Source: Rhodothermaceae bacterium Tc-Br11_B2g6_7
Lineage (GTDB): Bacteria; Bacteroidota; Rhodothermia; Rhodothermales; Salinibacteraceae
Assembly (NCBI GenBank): GCA_001564055.1
Contig: LKNB01000010.1
Span: 1 to 64,000, forward strand
Length of the DNA stretch: 64,000 nt
Reading direction: 5' to 3'
How positions within the stretch are numbered: the first letter of the stretch is position 1; each line of letters begins with the position of its first letter. This document shows positions 47,015-56,559 of this stretch, in pieces. Both the position numbers and the translations under genes were made by a program. The notes under the pieces were generated by a model. That model was not told the origin of the DNA, did no database searches, and was given only the letters and a program-made list of their open reading frames with translations.

Positions 47015-50000
47015 ATGCACATCGCTCTTCTGCGTGCTTTGAGTCGTGCCCTGCTCCTGGCCATCGTCCTGACGTTTGTTCTCCTTCCCGCCGGAGCCCA
47101 GGCACAATCGTTCAGCAATTCCTCGTCGGGTGACTTTTCTGAAGCGTACGCCCTGTATAATCAACAGGTCTATGGTGCGGCAGCGGATGCCTTCCGGAGC
47201 TTTCGCCGTGCCAACCCCCGCCATATTCGGGCGGCCGACGCGCTATATTTTGAGGCAAGTGCCCTGCTGGCGACAGGGCGCGAAGAAGCCGCCGTGCAGC
47301 GCTTTCGCCAGTTTCAGCGGCAGTATCCTGCACATCCGCTCGCGCAGGAGGCACAGTTGGCGCTGGGGCAGTATTTTTACGAGAACGCACAGTACGAACA
47401 GTCTATCGCAACGCTCAGCAACGTTGTTGCAGATCGGCCCTCAGATGCAGTAGCAGCGCAGGCGCTGTATTGGATGGGGACGGCTGCCGCAGAGCTTGGG
47501 CGCGACGATGAGGCCATCGGCTACTGGCGCCGCGCCGCGAACGAATACCGCCAGACGGAAACCGCTCCGATGGCGCTGTACGCCATTGCGTTTACGCAAG
47601 TAGAGCGCGAGCGGTACGATGAAGCTGCTCGCGAGCTGGAGCGCCTGGCCGATCGCCACCCCGACTCGGCGTTTGCCCGCGACGTGGGGTTGGCATTGGC
47701 GGAAGCGTATTACGAGCTCGAGGATTATGACCGGGCCGTGCGGGAAATCCGGCAGCGGTTGGGGCAACTGGAGGGCGAAAGCCGCGAGCGGGGCTACTTC
47801 CTGCTGGCCGAGTCCTACAATCAACTCCGTGACAGCCAGAACGCCATTCGCTACTACCGCCGCTTCACGGAGGGCAACCTGGAAAGCCCCTTTTATCATC
47901 GTGCGCTCTACGGCCTGGCATGGAATTATCACTTTGAGGGTATTTACCAGTGGGCGGCTGAGCGCTTCGCAGAAGTAGCCGAAGGCGCTACGGAGGAGCT
48001 GGCTGAATTGGCCGCCTATTATCAAGCGATCAACCTAAAACTGGCACGAAACCTCAGCGCAGCTACGGAGGCGTTCCGCGAAGTGACGGAGCGGTGGCCG
48101 TCAGGCTCAAAGACGGCCGAAGCCCTGTACGAGCTGGGCATGACCGAATACGAGCAGCGCAATTGGGATGAAGCCGCGGAGGCCTTCACGCGAGTAATTC
48201 AGTCGCACGACGACTCGGCGGTGTATGGCGATGCGCTACGGATGCGCGGATATGCCAACATCGCCCGCAACCAGACCGACCAGGCGTTTGCTGACTTCGA
48301 CGCCGCCGTAGCCCTCGACGCCGCCCCCGCTGCGTTGCGCGAGGAGATCGCTTTCCAACGTGGTTGGCTACAGTACCGCACGGGCGATTACGACGCGGCC
48401 TATGCGACGTTTTCGGAGCTTGTAGAAGAAGGCATTGACGGCCCCCGCCCTGGTGAGACGCTCTTCTGGCGGGCCGAGAGCCAGTATCAGCGGGGGAACC
48501 ACGCTGCAGCGGCCGACCTGTTTACTCGGTATCTGCGGGAGCATCCAGGAGGAGCGTACGTGGAGGCTGCGTACTATGCCCTCGGGTGGTCCTACTTCCG
48601 GCAGCAGCGTTATGCAGACGCCGTTAACGCCTACAACCAATTCCTCCGCGCGTACCGGGAGGATGGCGGGGCCGTACCGTACCGCACCGACGCCATCCTG
48701 CGTCTGGGCGATAGCCACTACGCTCAACGGCAGTTCAGCGAGGCCATCGCTACGTACCGACAGGTGGTCGACGAAGGAAGCGACTATGCCCTCTACCAGA
48801 TCGGGCAGGCCTATTATCACTCGGGCCAGCCCACGCAGGCCATCAGCACGTTCGAGCGCCTGCGCTCCAGCTTTCCACAAAGCCAGTTTCGCAACCAGGC
48901 GCTCTATTCGCTGGCCTTCACCAAATTCGAGAATCAGCAATACGAGGAGGCCATTGAAGCGTATCGGGCGCTGATCGACGAGCGCCCCGGGGCCGAACTG
49001 GCCGCGGAGGCGCAGTACGCTATTGGCGATGCCAACTTCAATGCCGGACGGCTGACAGACGCGATTGAGGCCTATGAAGAGGTACTGCAAACCTATCCCA
49101 ACACCACCGTCGTGGCCGATGCCGCCTCGGGTATTATGTTCGCCCTGGTGGCAGATGGCCGGATAGAGGACGCCGACGACATCATCAATCGCTTCGCTGA
49201 GCGGAACCCAGATTCCCCTATTGTGGATCAGATGCGGTTTCGCCAAGCTGAAGTCCTCTACCAAGACGGGCGTTCCAACCTGGCCCTACAGAAGCTGCAG
49301 CAGTTCGTCCGCACATCGGAGAATGTGGACCTGCTTCCGGACGCCTACTTTTACCTTGGCGCTATCTACCAGGAACGGGATGAGCCCGAGCAGGCGGCGG
49401 TCTACTTTCGCCAGATTGTGGATGCGTATCCCCTGAGCGACCAGCGTCTTGCGGCGGCTCGTCAGCTTGGGGCGCTTTACATGGAGACGGGCCAGTATGA
49501 ACGGGCGCTTGCGGCCTTCCGGACGCAGGAAGAAAGCAGCGGCGACAATGCCCGGCGGTTGGCCGAGGCACGGTATGGACAGGGCCAGGCGCTATTGCAA
49601 CTGGGCCGCGTGGCCGATGCGCGCGATCTCCTGCAGCAAGCCGTGGATGCCGCACCCGACGAGCAAACGGCTGCCCCCGCTATGCTGGGCCTGGGCCGTG
49701 TAGCAGAGGAGGATGGCCAACTGCAGGGGGCGCTGGAACGCTACTCCCAGGTGGCAAGCCTGCGGCAAGATGAAATCGGTGCGGAGGCCCTCTACCGCTC
49801 CGGCGTGATAGAGCGTCAACGGGGCAACACGGAACGCGCCGTTGAAATCCTCTCCAGCGTCCCAGCACGGTTCGGGAGCTTTACCGAGTGGGTCGCGCAG
49901 AGCTATCTCGAGCAGGCCCGTGCCTTCCGTGAGATGGATCGACCCGGTGATGCACGCCGCATCTACGAGCGGGTCCGCGCCGAATTTGGCGGTACGCCCT

Positions 50001-50038
50001 TCGCACAGACCGCCGAAACGGAGCTACAGCGTCTGTAA
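47015..50038 (+). CDS. exported 1007-aa TPR-repeat protein
   Basis: About 1007 aa from the ATG at 47015 (MHIALLRALSRALLLAIVL), the only start giving a proper signal peptide, cleaved near AGAQA. The rest is an almost unbroken array of tetratricopeptide repeats with YbgF/BamD-like periodicity. Repeat helices with Ala-Tyr-Tyr-x-Gly and YP/FP turns recur, for example YEEAIEAYRALIDERPG and ALYSLAFTKFENQQYEEA. TPR arrays bind protein partners, and this one would lie in the periplasm or on the inner face of the outer membrane. An outer-membrane barrel gene follows 13 nt later, suggesting a complex. Confidence 0.85.
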   Translation: MHIALLRALSRALLLAIVLTFVLLPAGAQAQSFSNSSSGDFSEAYALYNQQVYGAAADAFRSFRRANPRHIRAADALYFEASALLATGREEAAVQRFRQFQRQYPAHPLAQEAQLALGQYFYENAQYEQSIATLSNVVADRPSDAVAAQALYWMGTAAAELGRDDEAIGYWRRAANEYRQTETAPMALYAIAFTQVERERYDEAARELERLADRHPDSAFARDVGLALAEAYYELEDYDRAVREIRQRLGQLEGESRERGYFLLAESYNQLRDSQNAIRYYRRFTEGNLESPFYHRALYGLAWNYHFEGIYQWAAERFAEVAEGATEELAELAAYYQAINLKLARNLSAATEAFREVTERWPSGSKTAEALYELGMTEYEQRNWDEAAEAFTRVIQSHDDSAVYGDALRMRGYANIARNQTDQAFADFDAAVALDAAPAALREEIAFQRGWLQYRTGDYDAAYATFSELVEEGIDGPRPGETLFWRAESQYQRGNHAAAADLFTRYLREHPGGAYVEAAYYALGWSYFRQQRYADAVNAYNQFLRAYREDGGAVPYRTDAILRLGDSHYAQRQFSEAIATYRQVVDEGSDYALYQIGQAYYHSGQPTQAISTFERLRSSFPQSQFRNQALYSLAFTKFENQQYEEAIEAYRALIDERPGAELAAEAQYAIGDANFNAGRLTDAIEAYEEVLQTYPNTTVVADAASGIMFALVADGRIEDADDIINRFAERNPDSPIVDQMRFRQAEVLYQDGRSNLALQKLQQFVRTSENVDLLPDAYFYLGAIYQERDEPEQAAVYFRQIVDAYPLSDQRLAAARQLGALYMETGQYERALAAFRTQEESSGDNARRLAEARYGQGQALLQLGRVADARDLLQQAVDAAPDEQTAAPAMLGLGRVAEEDGQLQGALERYSQVASLRQDEIGAEALYRSGVIERQRGNTERAVEILSSVPARFGSFTEWVAQSYLEQARAFREMDRPGDARRIYERVRAEFGGTPFAQTAETELQRL

Positions 50039-50051
50039 TTCTTCCTTTCGA

Positions 50052-51836
50052 ATGATTCGTTTTTCGATGTTTTCCTATCTCATACCCTCTCGCGTTCTGT
50101 TGTGGCTCGCGCTGGTCAGCCTCCTCATGGCGTTTCCCACGGCGCAGGCGCAAGATGCTACGGACACCGCTGCCTCTGACACCACCGCCCTGCCCAACAT
50201 CGCACCGCAGGAGGTTGAAATCCGTGGACAGCTGGAGACCCGGTTTCCCCGATTGGAGCGCCAGCCCCTCGTGGGCTTTAACCCACCCCCGCGCGTGCCC
50301 ATCCTCTCGTCCGATCGCCGACCGTTGATTGGCGAGTACCGACAGGGTACCGCCGATCTTCCCGGCAGCCCACTACGCCGCCCCGATATGGCACCCCGGT
50401 CATTCCACACAGGCACGCCGCTCGTCGGGCAGGTGGAGGCGCTCAGTGGTCGCTACTTTGATCGGCAGGTGCATGGCCGGATGCTCGTGCCCCTATCACC
50501 GGTCACCCAATTTCGCGCTCGGCTCTCTTACCGCGGCAACGAAGGGCATACCCCCGACAGCGGCCTCCCGGACGCAGCCTCTTCAAGCGATGACTTGGAA
50601 GCACGTGCAGGCCTTCGCTTTCAGGGGCACCGCCTTTCGGGAGGATTGGATGCGGAGGGCTTTGTGAAAAACTATGCGCTGTTTGGGGCCGTGGCTCAGC
50701 CTGATGTAGCCATCCCCAGTCGTGACACGTACGGCGGGAGGCTCCGCGGCGAAGTATCGGTGGATCGGGATCGCCTCGCTGCTGAGGCCAGCGCGGGTGC
50801 TGGGCTCTCTTCACTCAGCAGTGACCGCATTGGAGGGGGGCTGCAAAGCCCGGGCAACCGTGCGGCAGCCACCATCGATGAGCAGCGGTTGCATGTGGAT
50901 GGGCGGCTGACCGTGCCGGTGGGGCGCTTTGCGCTGGACGGCTCCGGCGCCTACGACGGGTCGAACTTTGACATGCAAAGCACAAACCCACAGTCCGGCT
51001 GGGTGCATCGCTACGGCGGCACTGGGGCGGTGCGCTGGCAACCGCGCCCCGACGTCAACCTGCGCGCCGGCGCTCGGGTGTTCGGGTTCCAAGATGATAC
51101 TGGCCCCGCCACGGAAACAGAAGTGTATGTAGCACCAGACGTTGCGGTCGACTGGTATCCTGGTCAGCACCTTCACCTCTATGCCTACAACGAACCGGGC
51201 ACTACGCGGCATGATTTGCAGCACGTCGTGAATGAGAGCCCCTTTGTGACCAATCAGCCCACCTTCCGCCCGACGGTGCGCCTCTGGAATACTCATGCCG
51301 GCGTGCGCACCTTTCTCGGCCCTATCCAAGTGGGCCTGGAGGGCGGCTACGAGCAAAACCCTGTTCGCCGGTTTTATCAGTCCAGCGCGGTAGGTGAGGC
51401 GCTGGTGATCCAGCCCACGTACGACGAAGCCCGGATCCTTTCTGGTACGGCTGAGCTTTCCATGGGCCTCACTACAGGTCTGCAGGCTGCGGCTTCCTAC
51501 ACCTACCGCGACGCGGTGCTGACCGCCCGTAATGATGCCCCAATCCCGTATCTGGGAACCCACCTGGCCACCTTTTCTCTGATCCAATCGTTCGCCAATC
51601 AGCGCGCATTGGTCGAGGTGGAAGGAACCCTCGAGAGTGATCGCGTGGCCTCTCCCACCGCTACTGAAACACTCGATCCGTTCATCGGCCTGAACATCAG
51701 CGGATCGTACAATGTTACCAGCGCGCTCAGCGTCGTTGGGCGCGCCCACAACCTGATTGGCAATCGTCTGGAGCGATGGGAGAATTACCCCCAGGCCCCA
51801 CAGACTATTTCGCTGGGCCTTCGCATTCGCTGGTAA
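50052..51836 (+). CDS. outer-membrane beta-barrel protein (TonB-receptor-like, no plug seen)
   Basis: About 594 aa from the ATG at 50052 (MIRFSMFSYLIPSR), with a signal peptide ending PTAQAQ. The mature protein has a Pro-rich N-terminal region (about 40-110). Repeated amphipathic strands with aromatic ends follow, and the last residues are LGLRIRW, a terminal aromatic as used by the Bam machinery. No TonB box or plug domain is obvious, so calling it a TonB-dependent receptor would be uncertain. It probably forms a large barrel partner of the upstream TPR protein. Confidence 0.72.
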   Translation: MIRFSMFSYLIPSRVLLWLALVSLLMAFPTAQAQDATDTAASDTTALPNIAPQEVEIRGQLETRFPRLERQPLVGFNPPPRVPILSSDRRPLIGEYRQGTADLPGSPLRRPDMAPRSFHTGTPLVGQVEALSGRYFDRQVHGRMLVPLSPVTQFRARLSYRGNEGHTPDSGLPDAASSSDDLEARAGLRFQGHRLSGGLDAEGFVKNYALFGAVAQPDVAIPSRDTYGGRLRGEVSVDRDRLAAEASAGAGLSSLSSDRIGGGLQSPGNRAAATIDEQRLHVDGRLTVPVGRFALDGSGAYDGSNFDMQSTNPQSGWVHRYGGTGAVRWQPRPDVNLRAGARVFGFQDDTGPATETEVYVAPDVAVDWYPGQHLHLYAYNEPGTTRHDLQHVVNESPFVTNQPTFRPTVRLWNTHAGVRTFLGPIQVGLEGGYEQNPVRRFYQSSAVGEALVIQPTYDEARILSGTAELSMGLTTGLQAAASYTYRDAVLTARNDAPIPYLGTHLATFSLIQSFANQRALVEVEGTLESDRVASPTATETLDPFIGLNISGSYNVTSALSVVGRAHNLIGNRLERWENYPQAPQTISLGLRIRW

Positions 51837-51937
51837 CCGCGTGGGTTGCAGCCGTCCCCGGCGCCATTGTATGTTTCCAGACGACACGTCATCTGAAGTG
51901 CCGATTCCTCTCGTACTGTTCACCAAGCCCGTAGCCC

Positions 51938-52153
51938 ATGCCTGCCATTTCTCGCGACCAGGTGGTAGCCGCGCTCGCCGAAACGCTCCGTGATCGCCTC
52001 AGCGCACGAGACTCTGTAGAGGTGCCCGGGTTGGGCACCTTTAGCGTAGCGCATAAGCCCAGCACCATCAAGGAAATTGAAGGCGAGACTGTACTCACGC
52101 CTCCTGAAGACCACCTTACGTTCACGCCAGCCCCATCCGCGGACAGCGCGTGA
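51938..52153 (+). CDS. short HU-family DNA-binding-fold protein
   Basis: A 71-aa protein with an HU/IHF-like start (ISRDQVVAALAETLRDRL) and the beta segment VEVPGLGTFSV. After that the canonical DNA-binding arms are missing and the tail is acidic, so DNA bending is doubtful. It stops 28 nt before the HU-SPOR gene and may pair with its HU domain. Confidence 0.7.
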   Translation: MPAISRDQVVAALAETLRDRLSARDSVEVPGLGTFSVAHKPSTIKEIEGETVLTPPEDHLTFTPAPSADSA

Positions 52154-52181
52154 GCGCGCGTCCTGCCTTTCATCCTGCCGC

Positions 52182-53462
52182 ATGTCCCTTCCCCTTATGG
52201 CCGACACCGTCGTCGAACAAGTCGCCGAGCGCCTTGACATTCCCCCCTCGGAAGCCCGTCTGGTACTCAATGCCCTCTCCAAGCTGATCCATCAACAGGC
52301 CGCACAGGAGGGCCGTGTGCGGGTGCCAGGCATCGGCATTTTCGAGCGCGTTACAGGAGATGATACGCTCCAGTTTACCCCCGATGCCGCCCTTGAGCGG
52401 GTGGTGAACCACCGCTATGCAGGAATGGCACCCGCCGCTGCTGCACCGTCCGTAACGGAAACGGACGCGGCAGAAACGGACGCAGCTCACCAGGAGGGGT
52501 CCGCCACTGAACGCGAGGAGGCAACGGCTGACGAGCGGCCCGCTCAAGAAACGCCGATTCCTACCGCCCCCGTGAAGGATCCCAGGGTCGAGGACGCGCC
52601 CGTGGAAGACGCAGCAGATGCCGCTGAAGATGAATTACAGCCTCCATCAGACCAGCCGGATGGCGACGACACCAAGGGACCGGACACGGAAGACGATCCT
52701 CGAGTGGCGCCGGAAGACGATACGCCCGCCGAAGCAGAGACCGCTGAGGAGCCCGATGCCGTGCCTGTGGTGGCCGGTGCAGTGGCCGGTGCAGGCGCCG
52801 ACGAATCGGCCGAGTCCAAGGACGAACCCGTCGACGCCGATGAGCCTGAGGCAATCGAAGCGCCTGATACCGTGACAGAGGAAGCCGCACCGAACCGAAC
52901 GCCAGCCATTATCGGGCTGGTGCTGGCGTTCCTGTTGGCGGCAGGCGCTGCCTGGTGGCTGCTCACCGACGAACCTGCCACGGCACCAGAAACGCCAGAT
53001 ATGGCCGTCGTTGAGCCTGAGCCAGCGGACGAGACCGAACAGACGCCTCCTGATGCTGCCCCGGACCCCGCGGAGGCTGACAACGGTGACGCTGAGGCCC
53101 TTGAGGAAGCGGTGGTGCCAGATGCACCTGATGCGCTGGCTGATGGCGTGTCCAGCGATGACTTACCCGATGGTGCAGGGACTATCGACCCAACACTTGG
53201 CGGATTTGCCCTCGTAGTGGCATCCGTTCCCTCGGAAGCGGACGCCGAGGCTATCGAAGCCAACTACCGGGATACAATTTCCGACGATCCGCTGCCCATG
53301 GCCGTCCTGGTGTCGCAGATTGGAGACGCCACCCGCTACCGCGTGGGCGTTGGTCAGTTTGCAACCCAGGAAGAGGCCCTTGCTGCACGCGATACCCGCG
53401 CCGACGTCTTGCCAGGCGACGCCTGGGTGCTCCGTCTCACGCCGGCTATGGCACGTAACTAA
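52182..53462 (+). CDS. HU-domain/transmembrane/SPOR-domain protein
   Basis: About 426 aa from the ATG at 52182; an ATG at 52197 is a second candidate. Domains: an HU/IHF-like fold (about 5-75; VEQVAERLDIPPSEARL, VRVPGIGIFERV), a long Asp/Glu-rich linker (about 80-240), one transmembrane helix (about 242-261; AIIGLVLAFLLAAGAAWWLL) and a C-terminal SPOR domain (about 341-424; GGFALVVASVPSEADAEA, ATRYRVGVGQFATQEEA). SPOR domains bind denuded peptidoglycan at division sites. The HU fold stays cytoplasmic. This matches the HU-CCDC81/SPOR proteins of Bacteroidota. It is placed just before an ExbB/ExbD pair. Confidence 0.85.
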   Translation: MSLPLMADTVVEQVAERLDIPPSEARLVLNALSKLIHQQAAQEGRVRVPGIGIFERVTGDDTLQFTPDAALERVVNHRYAGMAPAAAAPSVTETDAAETDAAHQEGSATEREEATADERPAQETPIPTAPVKDPRVEDAPVEDAADAAEDELQPPSDQPDGDDTKGPDTEDDPRVAPEDDTPAEAETAEEPDAVPVVAGAVAGAGADESAESKDEPVDADEPEAIEAPDTVTEEAAPNRTPAIIGLVLAFLLAAGAAWWLLTDEPATAPETPDMAVVEPEPADETEQTPPDAAPDPAEADNGDAEALEEAVVPDAPDALADGVSSDDLPDGAGTIDPTLGGFALVVASVPSEADAEAIEANYRDTISDDPLPMAVLVSQIGDATRYRVGVGQFATQEEALAARDTRADVLPGDAWVLRLTPAMARN

Positions 53463-53494
53463 CCCCCTCCATCGAACGCTTACTTCGCTTTTTT

Positions 53495-54190
53495 ATGCTG
53501 TCTCTGTCTATTGCACTATTGCAGGCGATGCCCACCCCCGGCCCTGAAGGCCCGCCCGCCGAGGAATCGATGACCCTGTTTGAAACGATCCTTCAGGGCG
53601 GATGGGTGATGATCCCCATCGGGATTCTCTCTGTGCTCGCGATCTATCTATTCATCGAGCGGATGATTACGATCCGAAAAGCGGCTGCCGACCCCGAGTC
53701 CGTCACCGCACGCGTCCGCGACTACGTACAGTCGGGCGACATCCGCGGGGCCATCAGCTTCTGCACTCAACACGACCGGCCAATCACCCGGATCTTGAAG
53801 CGCGGCCTCGAACGCCTCGGGCGCCCCATCTCCGAGATCAAGGACGCTGTGGAGGCCGAAGGCAAGAACGAAGCCTTCAAGCTGGAGAAGCGGACGGATT
53901 ACCTTGCCAGTATCGCAGGGATTGCCCCGCTCATCGGGTTCTTCGGTACCGTGCTCGGGATGATCTCCGCCTTTCAGGAGATCCAGCGCTTTCAGGGGAA
54001 TGTGAACGCCAGCGTGTTGGCTGGGGGCATCTGGGAGGCTCTGCTGACGACTGCTTTTGGGCTTGCGGTAGGGATTCTCGCGCTCTTTTTCTACAATTAC
54101 GTGCTTAGCCGCATCAAGCGTCAGGTAAACGACATGGAGCGCACCGCAACCGATTTTATCGACCTGCTGCAGGAGCCTGCCACAAAATAA
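53495..54190 (+). CDS. MotA/TolQ/ExbB proton-channel protein
   Basis: A 231-aa inner-membrane protein with three helices. The first is GWVMIPIGILSVLAIYLFIE; the conserved block IAPLIGFFGTVLGMISAFQ and the third helix LTTAFGLAVGILALFFYNYV form the proton path. It works with ExbD/TolR to use the proton gradient for work on the outer membrane or cell wall. It is 32 nt after the HU-SPOR gene and 39 nt before exbD. Confidence 0.94.
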   Translation: MLSLSIALLQAMPTPGPEGPPAEESMTLFETILQGGWVMIPIGILSVLAIYLFIERMITIRKAAADPESVTARVRDYVQSGDIRGAISFCTQHDRPITRILKRGLERLGRPISEIKDAVEAEGKNEAFKLEKRTDYLASIAGIAPLIGFFGTVLGMISAFQEIQRFQGNVNASVLAGGIWEALLTTAFGLAVGILALFFYNYVLSRIKRQVNDMERTATDFIDLLQEPATK

Positions 54191-54229
54191 CAGACGCCCA
54201 CTGCCTTCCCGCGTTGCTACACATAGCCC

Positions 54230-54637
54230 ATGGATTTCAATTTCTTAGAAAAGAAGGAGCCCCTCAGCGTCTTCAGTTTGGCTGGACTGGCCGACATTAT
54301 TTTGCTGTTGCTGATCTTCTTTCTGCTCACGTCCAACTTCATCCCCCAGTTTGGCATCCAGGTCAACCTGCCCCAAACCGACGCCTCCACACCAGCAGAG
54401 GCTGTGCACGTGAACGTCGCGATCACCGATGATGGGCGGTTTTACGTGGAGCAGGACGAGGTCACGCGTGAGGCCCTGATGGCCCAGATTCGGGATGTGC
54501 GCGGCGACCGCCAGTCGTTGCTGCTGCGTGCCGACCGGGCGGCCACGGTTGATCAGTTTGCCGCCGTCGCGGGCGTGGCCCGCGCTTTAGATCTCCGCGT
54601 CCTTATGGCTACCGATCGAGAAGACTTGCGCCCATGA
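54230..54637 (+). CDS. ExbD/TolR-family protein
   Basis: A 135-aa protein with a short cytoplasmic start, one transmembrane helix carrying the conserved Asp (LAGLADIILLLLIFFLLT) and a periplasmic domain ending EDLRP. It is the stator partner of the preceding ExbB. No TonB or TolA is adjacent, so the energised partner may be the HU-SPOR protein, the barrel or a distant TonB. Confidence 0.93.
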   Translation: MDFNFLEKKEPLSVFSLAGLADIILLLLIFFLLTSNFIPQFGIQVNLPQTDASTPAEAVHVNVAITDDGRFYVEQDEVTREALMAQIRDVRGDRQSLLLRADRAATVDQFAAVAGVARALDLRVLMATDREDLRP

Positions 54638-54674
54638 CCCGCGTGTCCTGCGCCTAACCGCCCACCATGGGGGG

Positions 54675-55760
54675 TCATGCGGCTGGCGTTGGTTTTTTCG
54701 CACGTGAAGGCGTCGGCAGTTTCGCCTGGATGGCTGCGGGGACGGCTTTCTGCGCCGCCCGGGTGGCGGGCACGGCCACCTGCGTGTCGGCCTGGTGCTG
54801 GTCGAAGTTCATCAGCACCTCCAGCACACCCGCCTTATCATCCTCTTGCATGAGCAGGTGGCGCAGCTTGCTGGCGTTGCGAAAGCCTTTGAAGTAGCCG
54901 CTGTACATGCGGCGCATCTCCAGCACACCGGTCCGCTCGCCCAGCCACTCGCACTTAAGGGTAAGATGCTCCGCCACCACGCTGATGCGCTCTTCCCACG
55001 TGGGCTCGGGCGGTACCTCTCCCGTCTCGCGGAATATCTTGGCGTCGCGAAAAATCCACGGGTTACCGATCGCCCCGCGGCCAATCATGACGGCGTCTAC
55101 TCCGGTCTCGTTGAACATCGCCTCAATGCGCTCCGGGTCCAGAGCATCCCCGTTCCCGATCAGCGGGATGTCGCGCACGCCCTTCTCCTTTAGCTTGCGT
55201 AGCCAGGGCCACCGCGCCTCGCCTTTGTACATCTGCGCCCGTGTCCGGGCATGGACGGCCAGGGCCTTAATGCCACAGGCTTCCAGCATACGAGCCACCT
55301 CCAGGATCTGGATGGACTCGTCGTTCCAGCCCAGGCGGGTCTTCACGGTCACCGGCCGCGTGGCTTCCTCCACCACCGCTTGCGTGATGGCCTCCATCTT
55401 AGGCAAATTCCGCAAAATACCGGCCCCACCATCCCTGCACACAATCTTCCTCACCGGGCATCCGAAGTTAATGTCGATCACGTCGGGGCCGATGGCATCC
55501 ACCAGCGGCGTGGCGGCCCGCACCTGGTCGAGGTCGCCACCAAAGATCTGGATCCCGACAGGCCGCTCCTCCTCGTAGATGTCGAGTTTCTGGTGCGCAT
55601 CGTCCGCATCGTGGATCAGCCCGCCGGAGGAGATAAACTCCGTGTACATCATATCCGCGCCAAAGCGCTTGCAGAGCATCCGGAAGGGCGGATCGCTGAC
55701 GTCTTCCATGGGCGCCAGAAACAGCGGGCGCTCACCAAAATCAATGGGGCCAATATGCAT
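54675..55760 (-). CDS. dusB: tRNA-dihydrouridine synthase DusB
   Basis: A 361-aa FMN enzyme that reduces uridine to dihydrouridine in tRNA. TIM-barrel landmarks: LAPMEDVSDPPFR, the catalytic Cys in DINFGCPVRKIVCRDGGAG, KTRLGWNDES and VMIGRGAIGNPWIF. The last 30 residues (from about 330) form a Lys/Ala/Pro-rich basic tail unusual for the family and in contrast with the acidic proteome. It could aid tRNA binding. Confidence 0.95.
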   Translation of the reverse strand: MHIGPIDFGERPLFLAPMEDVSDPPFRMLCKRFGADMMYTEFISSGGLIHDADDAHQKLDIYEEERPVGIQIFGGDLDQVRAATPLVDAIGPDVIDINFGCPVRKIVCRDGGAGILRNLPKMEAITQAVVEEATRPVTVKTRLGWNDESIQILEVARMLEACGIKALAVHARTRAQMYKGEARWPWLRKLKEKGVRDIPLIGNGDALDPERIEAMFNETGVDAVMIGRGAIGNPWIFRDAKIFRETGEVPPEPTWEERISVVAEHLTLKCEWLGERTGVLEMRRMYSGYFKGFRNASKLRHLLMQEDDKAGVLEVLMNFDQHQADTQVAVPATRAAQKAVPAAIQAKLPTPSRAKKPTPAA

Positions 55761-55832
55761 GAAACGAAGGCTGGTGGAGCTATCAGGAATAGAGGCCGGT
55801 CAAACCAAGCGGATTTTGGGGCTGTTCCGCGA

Positions 55833-56393
55833 TCAGGCCTTGGGGGCCGCGGTCCGGTCGTAGAAGGGGTTCTCGTCCGGCGTTGACACGCCCCGATACA
55901 TGGCGCTGTATTTTACGTAGCGGGCCGCGTACTGCGCTACCTTTGCGACCTCCGCGTCCGTGAGAGAACGCACCACCTTGGCCGGACTCCCCAGCACGAG
56001 CGACCGTGGTGGAATCTCCGTGCCGCTCGTGATGAGCGCCCGCGCGCCGATGAGGACGTCCGAGCCAATCACCGCGTGGTCCATGATGACGGCGCCCATG
56101 CCTACGAGCACCCGGTCGTGGATCGTGCAGCCGTGCACCACCGCGCTATGGCCCACTGTGACCTCCGCCCCGATCCGCGTGGGCGCTACCTGGTTGCTGA
56201 CGTGGACGACGGCATTATCCTGCACGTTGGAACGGGCACCGATCCGAATCCAGTTGACATCGCCGCGGAGCGTCGCGTTGTACCAGACGCTGGCCTCCTC
56301 ACCCAGCACGACGTCACCAATGATATCGGCAGAGGGAGCTACAAACGCGGTATTCGGAATGGTTGGTGATACCTCAAGGAAGGGATGGAGCAT
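55833..56393 (-). CDS. gamma-class carbonic anhydrase family protein
   Basis: About 186 aa from the ATG at 56393 (MLHPFLEVSPTIPN). A left-handed beta-helix of hexapeptide repeats contains the RGD of LRGDVNWI and the zinc ligands in VVHVSN and GHSAVVHGCTI (H-x4-H). This is the layout of CamH/YrdA/PaaY-like proteins. Carbonic anhydrase activity is possible but not certain for this subgroup. It lies about 70 nt upstream of dusB on the same strand. Confidence 0.88.
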   Translation of the reverse strand: MLHPFLEVSPTIPNTAFVAPSADIIGDVVLGEEASVWYNATLRGDVNWIRIGARSNVQDNAVVHVSNQVAPTRIGAEVTVGHSAVVHGCTIHDRVLVGMGAVIMDHAVIGSDVLIGARALITSGTEIPPRSLVLGSPAKVVRSLTDAEVAKVAQYAARYVKYSAMYRGVSTPDENPFYDRTAAPKA

Positions 56394-56559
56394 AGCGCGG
56401 TCGAGTGGTAAAGGTGAGTCGGTGAGATCATCCAAAAGATGATAGCGGCCTCGTACGATGGCACACGTCAAATGCGTTGCCGGCGTGCCTGCCCAAGTTG
56501 AAGGGTGTGTACCCTACGACTGTTCGCCGCCACAATTGTCCCCAACCGTTAGGTCCGTC

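Noticed and set aside
48368-49264. A 298-codon minus-strand open frame
   Set aside because: It is antisense to the TPR array and has no recognisable motif or start context.
50811-51926. A 371-codon minus-strand open frame
   Set aside because: It is antisense to the outer-membrane barrel gene and shows no domain features.
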